Of a stretch of DNA of 51,505 nt, positions 30,834-36,901 are shown one piece after another (position 1 is the first letter of the stretch; every line of letters starts with the position of its first letter). A model generated the notes under the pieces. It was not told where the DNA came from and made no database searches. It worked only from the letters and a program-made list of their open reading frames with translations. The position numbers and the translations under genes are program-made. This DNA comes from Blastococcus xanthinilyticus (GTDB lineage: Bacteria > Actinomycetota > Actinomycetes > Mycobacteriales > Geodermatophilaceae). Where the stretch lies: positions 1-51,505 of the forward strand of contig NZ_VNHW01000020.1 in the NCBI RefSeq assembly GCF_008124835.1, in the 5' to 3' direction.

Positions 30834-31892
30834 ATGGCTCTCTGGACCGACCTGATCGACCCCGCCACCCTCACCGGGTACGCGCGGGAGTCCCTGGCCG
30901 CCTACGAGGAGCGGCGGGGCACCCTGGCCCGCTGGCTGCCGAACCGGTTCATCCCGGACATCGTGGCCCGCTTCGTCAAGGGCCGCACCGGCCTGGTCGA
31001 CGTCGCGAAGTTCCGCGCCTACGACGCGGAGCTCGAGCCGGGCCGCCGCCAGTCGGCGAACCGGGTCACCATCGAGCTGCCCGCGCTCGGCCAGTGGATG
31101 CCGAACACCGAGTACGAGCAGCTCCGCGCCCGCGGCGGCTCGGTGTCCGACCAGCAGACCCTGAACACCATCCTGGCGACCACGGACCTGCTGGTGCGGT
31201 CGGTGGCGGACTCGATGGAGCGGCTGCGCGGCATCACCATCAACACCGGCATCGCGGCGCTGACGCAGGACAACTACCGGCTCAACGACGACTTCGGTCG
31301 TCCGGCCGGCCTGACGTTCACCGCGCCGGCGCTGTGGTCGGTGGCCGGCACGGACCGCATCCAGCAGATGCTGACCTGGCAGGACCTGTACCGGGACGGC
31401 GACGGGGCGAACGTGCCCGGCTCCGGGCAGGACGTCGGCTCGTGGGTGATGTCCACGCGGGGGCTGCGGGCGCTGGTGCAGGGCACGCAGTTCGCCACGG
31501 TGCTCGCCGGCGGCGGCTCGCGTCCGGCGACGGTCGACGAGGTGCGGGCGATGCTGACCTCGTACGGCATCGCGCCGATCGAGATCTACGACCGGCGTGT
31601 GTCGGTCGACGGCACGGTCGCGCGGGTCCTGCCCGACGACCGCATCCAGGCGCTGCCGGCGCCGGTCGACCCCGACGACTTCGCCGGCACCGAGCTCGGC
31701 GGCACGTTCTGGGGCCGCACCCTGTCCTCGCTGGAGGCCGGCTGGGGCATCGAGGACGCCGAGCAGCCCGGCATCGTCACCGGCGTCTACCGGAACGAGA
31801 AGCCCCCGATGGGCGTGGAGGTGTTCGCCGACGCCATCGGTGAGCCGGTCCTGGCCAACGCGGAGCTGTCCATGTCCGTGAAGGTGCTCTGA
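30834..31892 (+). CDS. Major capsid protein, lambda gpE type
   Basis: A 352-residue protein with the capsid-E signature: LWTDLIDPATLTGYARESL, LARWLPNR, TGLVDVAKFRAYDAELEPGRR, ELPALGQWMPNTEYEQL, and a C-terminal EVFADAIGEPVLANAE. It forms the HK97-fold icosahedral shell. AGAGGGG precedes the ATG by 10 nt. It lies in the usual order scaffold, decoration, capsid. Confidence 0.95.
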   Translation: MALWTDLIDPATLTGYARESLAAYEERRGTLARWLPNRFIPDIVARFVKGRTGLVDVAKFRAYDAELEPGRRQSANRVTIELPALGQWMPNTEYEQLRARGGSVSDQQTLNTILATTDLLVRSVADSMERLRGITINTGIAALTQDNYRLNDDFGRPAGLTFTAPALWSVAGTDRIQQMLTWQDLYRDGDGANVPGSGQDVGSWVMSTRGLRALVQGTQFATVLAGGGSRPATVDEVRAMLTSYGIAPIEIYDRRVSVDGTVARVLPDDRIQALPAPVDPDDFAGTELGGTFWGRTLSSLEAGWGIEDAEQPGIVTGVYRNEKPPMGVEVFADAIGEPVLANAELSMSVKVL

Positions 31893-31898
31893 TCGGTG

Positions 31899-32240
31899 AT
31901 GGTGAAGCTCAAGGAGAACACCGTCGTCGTCGACGAGTCCGGTGCGGCCAAGCCGCTGATGGCCGGCGAGGACGTCCCGCGGTGGGCGGCCAAGCAGGTC
32001 GGCGAGCACCTGCTCGAGGACGGGAAGGCCGCCCGGTCCTCGCGTGCCTCGCGCTCGTCGAGCGGCAGCTCGGGGACGGCCGGCAGCCCGGACGGCGCCG
32101 GCGGGTCCGAGGAGCCGCCGCGCGGCGGGGAGGGTGCGACCGAGGAGGCGTGGCGGGCGTACGCCGAGGGCCTCGACATCGAGGTGCCCGACGGCGCCAG
32201 CCGCGACGAGATCATCGCGCTGGTCGACGCCCGCCCGTAG
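31899..32240 (+). CDS. Head protein with SAP-like C-terminal motif
   Basis: A 113-residue protein. The N-terminus (VKLKENTVVVDESGAAKPLMAGEDVPRWAAKQVGEHLL) resembles small head-fibre or connector-associated proteins. A Ser/Gly/Glu-rich disordered middle follows, then a C-terminal helix-extended-helix (EAWRAYAEGLDIEVPDGASR then DEIIALVDA) of SAP/Rho-N type. The same C-terminal motif recurs in the protein at 33922 (18 of 29 identical). Start ATG 31899 or GTG 31896. A strong hairpin follows the stop. Confidence 0.75.
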   Translation: MVKLKENTVVVDESGAAKPLMAGEDVPRWAAKQVGEHLLEDGKAARSSRASRSSSGSSGTAGSPDGAGGSEEPPRGGEGATEEAWRAYAEGLDIEVPDGASRDEIIALVDARP

Positions 32241-32253
32241 TAGCTGATCCATC

Positions 32254-32298
32254 CGCGTCCTGCCCCCGCCCGCCCAGGGCTGGCGGGGGCAGGACGCG
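32254..32298 (+). terminator. Terminator-like hairpin after the capsid block
   Basis: Perfect 17-bp inverted repeat (32254-32270 and 32282-32298, core CCTGCCCCCGCC) with an 11-nt loop, between the head genes and the connector genes. It may reduce read-through so that capsid exceeds connector proteins. Confidence 0.75.
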
Positions 32299-32334
32299 CT
32301 CCACCGCGGCGACTGACAACGGAGGCGTCTGATC

Positions 32335-32709
32335 GTGCCGAATCCGACTGTCGTCACCGACGTCGAGGACCGGTTCCGAACGCTGAACGACGCGGAGCGT
32401 CGTCTGGCCGGGAGCCTGCTCGCCGACGCCTGGGAGGAGCTGCTGGCTCCGCGCAATGTCCCTGACCTGGAGGACCGCCTCGGCAGGGACGTGGTCTCCG
32501 TCGGCTTGGTCCGCCGAGTGGTGGCCGCGATGGTGATCCGGGTGCTCCGGAACCCTGAGGCGATTCGGCAGTGGCAGGTCGACGACGCGTCGTTCACGCG
32601 TGACTCGATGGTCTCCTCCGGGCTGCTCTACGCGTCCGCCGATGAGATCGCTCTGCTGAGCGGGCCGACCACGGCCGCGTTCACGATTCGGCCGGGCTGG
32701 CGGCGCTGA
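32335..32709 (+). CDS. Head-tail connector (adaptor) protein
   Basis: A 124-residue helical protein: VTDVEDRFRTLNDAERRLAGSLLADAWEELL, DLVSVGLVRRVVAAMVIRVLRNPE-type helices, then FTRDSMVSSGLLYASADEIALL. This matches the gp19/gp15-type adaptor that sits under the portal. GTG start. The next start overlaps its stop by one base. Confidence 0.85.
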   Translation: MPNPTVVTDVEDRFRTLNDAERRLAGSLLADAWEELLAPRNVPDLEDRLGRDVVSVGLVRRVVAAMVIRVLRNPEAIRQWQVDDASFTRDSMVSSGLLYASADEIALLSGPTTAAFTIRPGWRR

Positions 32710-33116
32710 TGCTCACCGCTCAGATGCTCGGGATCGCCCGTGCGGCTGCAGAGGCCGAGATGACCTCGACGTGCACCATCACCCGCGCGGGGACCGGCCA
32801 GGGCACATGGAACGAGGCGACCGGCACCTACGACGACCCGCCGCGGGTCACGATCTACTCCGGCATCTGCAAGGTGCAGGACAGCGGCCGCAGCACCACC
32901 GACGCCGAGGCCGGCGAGGTGCTTGTCGCGGTGTCCTCGCTTGAGCTGCACCTGCCGGTGACCGGCGCCAGCGGGGCCGTGCGCCGCGACGACGTCGCGC
33001 ACATGGACAGCAACCCCAACGACCCGGCGCTGGTGGGCTGGGAGTTCATCGTCCGGGCGCCGCACGCGGGTACCGCGAAGACGGCGCGCCGGCTGCCGAT
33101 CGAGGCGGTGCGCTGA
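32709..33116 (+). CDS. Head closure protein
   Basis: A 135-residue protein. An N-terminal helix is followed by a beta domain: CTITRAGTGQGTWNEATGTYDDPPRVTIYSGICKVQ, then LELHLPVTGASGAVRRDDVAHMDSNPNDPALVGWEFIV. This matches the DUF6093-like head-closure family of actinophages. It would cap the filled head before tail joining. Located between adaptor and neck genes as expected. Confidence 0.85.
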   Translation: MLTAQMLGIARAAAEAEMTSTCTITRAGTGQGTWNEATGTYDDPPRVTIYSGICKVQDSGRSTTDAEAGEVLVAVSSLELHLPVTGASGAVRRDDVAHMDSNPNDPALVGWEFIVRAPHAGTAKTARRLPIEAVR

Positions 33117-33117
33117 C

Positions 33118-33516
33118 GTGGACATCGACACCTCCCAGCTGCGAAGCCTGCAGCGGGACCTGGCGTACGCCCCGGAGCGGGCGTACGGGCAGTTGTGGAA
33201 GGTGATGCAGCGGGCCGCGCTGAACATCAAGCGGGACCTGCAGGAAGAGGCCGCCGGCAGCGGCTACTTCTCCCGCATCCCCGTGTCGATCTCCTACGAG
33301 ACGTGGGAGACCGCCAACGGGATCGAGGCCGAGATCGGCCCGGAGATCGGCCACGAGCGCGGCCATCCCCGAGCGCAGGGCTCGCTGGCATGGATCGCCT
33401 ACGAGGGCACCGCCACCACGCCCCCGACGTTCCCCGACCCCGCTGGCGCGCTGGACCGGGAGGCCGACGCCTTCCAGACGTACCTGGCGCGCGCCGTGGT
33501 CGGTGACCTGCTGTGA
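33118..33516 (+). CDS. Minor tail/neck protein, HK97 gp10-like
   Basis: A 132-residue protein: LRSLQRDLAYAPERAYGQLWKVMQRAALNIKRDLQ, then SYETWETANGIEAEIGPEIG and AWIAYEGTATTPP. This fits the HK97 gp10 neck or tail-completion family. GTG 33118 starts 1 nt after the previous stop, with the start of the next gene overlapping its stop. Confidence 0.85.
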   Translation: MDIDTSQLRSLQRDLAYAPERAYGQLWKVMQRAALNIKRDLQEEAAGSGYFSRIPVSISYETWETANGIEAEIGPEIGHERGHPRAQGSLAWIAYEGTATTPPTFPDPAGALDREADAFQTYLARAVVGDLL

Positions 33517-33911
33517 GCGTCCACGAGGCGCTCCTGGCCCGGCTGCGGGGCGCGGTGGACCCCGTCTACGACGGCGAGGTGCCCGTCGACGCGAAGGGCC
33601 GGCCGCTGGTGCAGCGGTACGCCGTCTTCTACGCCTCCCCCGGCGCCCGTTCCGCCGAGGACCTGGCGCGGCAGGCAGACCACTTCCTGTTCCGCTGGCA
33701 GATCACCTCGGTGGGGCAGGACCGGACGCAGGCCGACTGGGTGGCCACCCGCTGCCGGGACGCCGTCCTCGACCAGCGGGTGCTGGTGGAGGGCTGGGAG
33801 ACCGGTGTCGTCGTGCACCGCTCCTCGGCCGACATCCGTCCCGACCGGGACATCCCCGGCGGCCCGCTGTTCGTCGCCGTCGACACCTACGAACTTCCCG
33901 CCACCCGCTGA
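33513..33911 (+). CDS. Tail terminator protein
   Basis: A 132-residue protein: VHEALLARLRGAVDPVYDGEVP, LVQRYAVFYASPG, FLFRWQITSVGQDRTQADWVATRCRDAVLDQ. The pattern matches gpU/gp37-like tail terminators, which cap the tail tube at the head-proximal end. GTG start overlaps the previous stop by 4 nt. Confidence 0.85.
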   Translation: MSVHEALLARLRGAVDPVYDGEVPVDAKGRPLVQRYAVFYASPGARSAEDLARQADHFLFRWQITSVGQDRTQADWVATRCRDAVLDQRVLVEGWETGVVVHRSSADIRPDRDIPGGPLFVAVDTYELPATR

Positions 33912-33921
33912 GGAGATCACC

Positions 33922-34233
33922 GTGGCCATCCCCCTCGTCCAGGTCCGCCACAAGGCCACCGGCAAGAAGGCGTTCCTGCCGGAGAGCGCGCTGCCGAACT
34001 TCCCCGACTACGTGAAGACGCCGTCGCAGAAGGCCCGCGAGCAGGTGCCCGACGGGACCGCGTTTCCCACCGAGCCGTCCGACATGGGCGAGGTCGAGCC
34101 GCCGCGCTCCGGCGCGGGATCGGGCACCGAGGTGTGGCGGGCCCACGCCGAGCGGCTCGGCATCGAGGTGGCCGCCGACGCCGGGCGCGACGACATCGTG
34201 GCCGCCGTCGACGCGGCCAAGCCGCAGGGCTGA
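33922..34233 (+). CDS. Small structural protein with SAP-like C-terminal motif
   Basis: A 103-residue protein. The N-terminus (IPLVQVRHKATGKKAFLPESALPNFPDYVKT) is beta with a basic patch. A disordered linker leads to EVWRAHAERLGIEVAADAGR then DDIVAAVDA, the same helix-extended-helix as in the protein at 31899. GTG 33922 with GAGGAG upstream. It sits directly before the tail tube gene, so a head-tail or tail accessory role is likely. Confidence 0.75.
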   Translation: MAIPLVQVRHKATGKKAFLPESALPNFPDYVKTPSQKAREQVPDGTAFPTEPSDMGEVEPPRSGAGSGTEVWRAHAERLGIEVAADAGRDDIVAAVDAAKPQG

Positions 34234-34328
34234 CGCCCCGCTGGCCTGGCTCCTGCACACGACCGCGGCGCTGGCCGCGGCGAACCAGACCGCTCGACCC
34301 GGGGATCCGGGTGAGCCCTCCGAAGGAG

Positions 34329-34835
34329 ATGATTCCGATCCCCAAGATGCTCTCGGACGCCAAGCGCAAGCTGGCGTTCGTTCCCGCCCTGCTCGTCCCG
34401 AGCGCCCCGACCGTCGCCGAGGTGACGGCCACCGGTGCGCTCGACATCTCGTGCCTGGTGAAGGCTAACAACTTCGCCCTGGGCGCGGCCGGTGAGGACA
34501 CCGTCAACGACCCGGCGCTGTGCGCCCGTGGCAACGACTCCGCCCCGGGCCGGGTGAACTACACGGCCAGCATGGAGTTCTTCCGGTGGACCACCACCGT
34601 GGAGGACAAGGCGTGGACGACGTTCACCGAGTCCGGTATCGGTGGCTTCCTGGTGCAGCGCATCGGTCAGGACTTCGAGGAGCCCTTCGCCGTCGGCGAC
34701 GAGGTGCAGGTGTACGAGGTGCTCACCGGCACGCCGCGGCTCCTCACCCCCGACGGCGGCCGCTACGAGGGCTTCGCCCTGAACTTCTACGTGCAGTCCG
34801 GCGGCACCGACGAGCGCGCCGTCATCGCGGCCTGA
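34329..34835 (+). CDS. Major tail tube protein
   Basis: A 168-residue protein: KMLSDAKRKLAFVPALLVPSAPTVAEVTATGALDISCLV, DSAPGRVNYTASMEFFRWTT, FTESGIGGFLVQRIGQDFEEPFAVGDEVQVYEVLTG. This is the actinophage tail tube pattern; it forms the stacked rings of the tail. The start is uncertain: GAAGGAG directly abuts ATG 34329, and ATG 34347 is the next choice. The preceding 95 nt hold no gene. A hairpin follows, as usual for this abundant product. Confidence 0.88.
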   Translation: MIPIPKMLSDAKRKLAFVPALLVPSAPTVAEVTATGALDISCLVKANNFALGAAGEDTVNDPALCARGNDSAPGRVNYTASMEFFRWTTTVEDKAWTTFTESGIGGFLVQRIGQDFEEPFAVGDEVQVYEVLTGTPRLLTPDGGRYEGFALNFYVQSGGTDERAVIAA

Positions 34836-34874
34836 CCTGTCGCAGGCCTCCGGTACCAACCGAGGCGAGAGAAC

Positions 34875-34906
34875 GACCCCGGGGTCGCGGTAACGGCCCC
34901 GGGGTC
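34875..34906 (+). terminator. Terminator-like hairpin after the tail tube gene
   Basis: 10-bp inverted repeat GACCCCGGGG (34875-34884) / CCCCGGGGTC (34897-34906), 12-nt loop. It is well placed to stop transcription after the tube gene. Confidence 0.65.
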
Positions 34907-34935
34907 TGTGCAGACACCTTGGCGGAGGTGCCCAC

Positions 34936-35577
34936 GTGGGCGACGGTACGTGCTCGATCGATGGCTGCACAGGTGCGCGGGACCGCCGCGGCTGGTGCAA
35001 CAAGCACTACTTGCGGTGGCGACGCAACGGCGACCCGCGGGTCTCTCGCCGCCCGAGCCGGCCCATCATCGACGGCCGGAAGCAGTGCTCGGTGTGCTCC
35101 GAATGGAAGCCGCTGGCCGAGTTCCGGCGACGCAAGAACGCTCCGGCAGGTGTGGCGTACGAATGTCGCGGCTGTGTCCGTGATGCCAGTCGACAGCTCC
35201 GTGAGTCGTCCCCGCACTACTACCGGGACTGGCACGCGGCCCATCCACAGGCGGCTGGCCAGTACGACGACGCGTGGCGCGTCGCCCACCCGGACCGTGT
35301 GAGGGCGACCAGGCAGCGCAATGGGGCGATGCGCCGGGCCAGCATCCAGGCCGACGAAGCCGAGCGGATCGATCCCGACGAGATCTATGCCCGCGATCGC
35401 TACCTGTGTCAGCTGTGCGGGGCCCCGCTCGACATGGACGCGTCTCATCCCGCACCACGAAGCCCATCGATCGACCACATCATCCCGCTGAGCAGGGGTG
35501 GTGCTCACACGCACGCGAACGTTCAGGCCGCACACCTGCGGTGCAACCTCCAGAAGGGCGCGCGCGTAGCAGCCTGA
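34936..35577 (+). CDS. HNH endonuclease cassette in the tail operon
   Basis: A 213-residue protein. N-terminal zinc sites (CSIDGCTGARDRRGWCNKHY and CSVCSEWKP.FRRRK...CRGC) are followed by a C-terminal HNH core (about 150-205): RDRYLCQLCGAPLDMDAS, SIDHIIPLSRGGAHTHANVQAAHLRCNLQKG. It is a mobile-type DNase. It lies between two hairpins, interrupts the usual tube-to-chaperone order, and shows less GC-biased codons than its neighbours, all signs of insertion. GTG 34936 with GGAGG 7 nt upstream. Confidence 0.92.
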   Translation: MGDGTCSIDGCTGARDRRGWCNKHYLRWRRNGDPRVSRRPSRPIIDGRKQCSVCSEWKPLAEFRRRKNAPAGVAYECRGCVRDASRQLRESSPHYYRDWHAAHPQAAGQYDDAWRVAHPDRVRATRQRNGAMRRASIQADEAERIDPDEIYARDRYLCQLCGAPLDMDASHPAPRSPSIDHIIPLSRGGAHTHANVQAAHLRCNLQKGARVAA

Positions 35578-35586
35578 GTTCTCGAC

Positions 35587-35626
35587 CAGAGGGGCGGCAT
35601 ATCCCTGGCCGGATGCCGCCCCTCTG
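35587..35626 (+). terminator. Terminator-like hairpin after the HNH cassette
   Basis: Perfect 14-bp inverted repeat CAGAGGGGCGGCAT (35587-35600) / complement (35613-35626), 12-nt loop, 9 nt after the HNH stop. Confidence 0.75.
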
Positions 35627-35665
35627 CCATACCTACGGCCAGGCCGCCCGGCCAGGAGGAACACC

Positions 35666-36232
35666 ATGGACGCCCACCCCGCCGAGATCTCCGACGCAAC
35701 GCCAGAGCTCGATCCCGACACCTTCGACCTGAACGCCTGGATTGGTGGGGTCACGGGCACCGTCCGGGCCGTCACCCTGTACCAGCGCTCGGATCTGCTC
35801 GCGGTCATCGACGGGCTCCAGCGGGAGCTGCGGCTGGCCGAACTCGTGGCCGACGAGGACCGCGGCATGAACGACGCGAGCCCGGACGGGATCCGGCAGC
35901 GGATCGAGGAGACTGCCCGCGAGTTCGAGGCATCGGGCCTGGTGTTCAAGGTGGAGGGGCGCTCCGACGAGTCGCGGGAGCGGATCGCGAAGCGGCTGAA
36001 GAAGCAGAACGTCACCGACGCCGAGACCGTGGTGCTGCACCAGCTGGCCGACGCCGTCGTCGAGCCGAAGGGCATCACCGTCGACTTCCTGCGGCGGCTG
36101 CAGGAGACGTCGGAACCCCAGCTGAAGATGCTGCTGACCGCGGCGTCGCTGGCGAACTTCCAGCCCCCCAAGGTCGACGTAAATTTCTCGTCGGGGTCCT
36201 CAGCCGGCCGCAGGCAGCGGGAGCGCTCCTAG
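35666..36232 (+). CDS. Tail assembly chaperone, short form
   Basis: A 188-residue acidic helical protein with FDLNAWIGGVTGTVRAVTLYQRSDLLAVIDGLQRELRLAELVADEDRG and QNVTDAETVVLHQLADAVVEPKGITVDFLRRL. This is the first tail-assembly chaperone (lambda gpG role), which helps tape measure and tube assemble. AGGAGG lies before the ATG. Near its 3' end is a -1 slippery heptamer; ribosomes that slip make a 300-residue fusion with the next frame. Confidence 0.9.
   Translation: MDAHPAEISDATPELDPDTFDLNAWIGGVTGTVRAVTLYQRSDLLAVIDGLQRELRLAELVADEDRGMNDASPDGIRQRIEETAREFEASGLVFKVEGRSDESRERIAKRLKKQNVTDAETVVLHQLADAVVEPKGITVDFLRRLQETSEPQLKMLLTAASLANFQPPKVDVNFSSGSSAGRRQRERS
36181..36187 (+). promoter_or_regulatory. 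-1 programmed ribosomal frameshift site, A AAU UUC
   Basis: In the chaperone frame the codons are GTA AAT TTC, giving the canonical X XXY YYZ heptamer. GTA and AAT are very rare in this GC-rich gene, so they look selected. Slipping back one base opens the frame that ends at 36567. Possible stimulatory pairing lies in AGCGCTCCTAGCGCT about 33-49 nt downstream. Confidence 0.9.
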
Positions 36233-36567
36233 CGCTACGCACGGCCCGCTCGTGGGGGAAGCCGCCGTCTCTGTGGTGGGGGCGGGACGGGAAGCGGTGG
36301 ACCGACGAGGACCGGCTACTGACCCTGGCGCTCGCCGCCTACGAGGAGTCGCTGTGCTCGGGCTGCTCGCAGCCCAAGCACGTCACGTACAACCCGGACG
36401 CCGACGGGTGGTTCGAAGCGCGCGAGGTGGTGTGCGCCGGTTGCGCGGCCCAGCAGAGTGGGGCCGCCCGCCCGCAGGGGCAGAAACCCGACCCGGGCAC
36501 CAAGGTCTATGTGGTCGACACCCGGCCGACCGGTCTCGAGCTCCAGCCGTGGCGGCTGGGCGACTAG
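36187..36567 (+). CDS. Tail assembly chaperone, frameshift extension (GT-like)
   Basis: The -1 frame after the slippery site is open for 126 residues to TAG 36565-36567 and contains WGKPPSLWWGRDGKRWTDEDRLLTLALAAYEESLCSGCSQPK, DADGWFEAREVVCAGCAAQ, a layout usual for the second chaperone with a Cys-based zinc site. No independent start with a ribosome-binding site is seen. The full fusion (35666-36187 then 36187-36567) has 300 residues and links tube and tape measure during assembly. Confidence 0.88.
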   Translation, partial: LVGVLSRPQAAGALLALRTARSWGKPPSLWWGRDGKRWTDEDRLLTLALAAYEESLCSGCSQPKHVTYNPDADGWFEAREVVCAGCAAQQSGAARPQGQKPDPGTKVYVVDTRPTGLELQPWRLGD

Positions 36568-36869
36568 GAACCGTCCCCGATTCCGCTGGCCTCGCAGGCC
36601 GCGGCCAGCGCATCGCTGTCGACGATCCATTGGGTTCCGACCTGCTGGGCTGACTGACGGATCGCGTCGGTGCTGGCGCGGCTGGCTTGCTCGCCTGCTT
36701 CGAGCAGCGCGCCCATAGCGGCCAGCGGGTCGTTGCCACCGCGTAGTTCGGCGTAAATCAGGCACGCCTCGTAGCCAGCTGGGTCGTCATCTGCGAGTGA
36801 GCTGCCACCGCAGCCAGCCAGTACAGCTAGCAGGCCAACGAGCGGCCCCGCCACTCCTCTTGTCCGCAT
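36564..36869 (-). CDS. Lipoprotein moron on the opposite strand
   Basis: A 101-residue protein. MRTRGVAGPLVGLLAVLAGC is a lipoprotein signal with lipobox LAGC and lipidated Cys20. The mature part is acidic and helical with two further Cys (YEACLIY, AAACEAS) that could form a disulfide. It is the only minus-strand gene in the late region, lies between tail chaperone and tape measure genes, and its codons are less GC-biased. It has its own leaderless-type promoter. Exported prophage lipoproteins can block superinfecting DNA entry; that role here is inference. Its stop overlaps the chaperone stop within CTAG. Confidence 0.88.
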   Translation of the reverse strand: MRTRGVAGPLVGLLAVLAGCGGSSLADDDPAGYEACLIYAELRGGNDPLAAMGALLEAGEQASRASTDAIRQSAQQVGTQWIVDSDALAAACEASGIGDGS

Positions 36870-36876
36870 GAGACTG

Positions 36877-36882
36877 ACCGTA
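36877..36882 (-). promoter_or_regulatory. Candidate -10 element of the lipoprotein gene
   Basis: TACGGT on the minus strand with exactly 7 nt to the ATG at 36869, and no Shine-Dalgarno site. This fits a leaderless mRNA made independently of phage late transcription. Same hexamer and spacing as the host membrane gene at 5606. Confidence 0.5.
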
Positions 36883-36901
36883 GACCAGGGGGTGACTGTG
36901 C

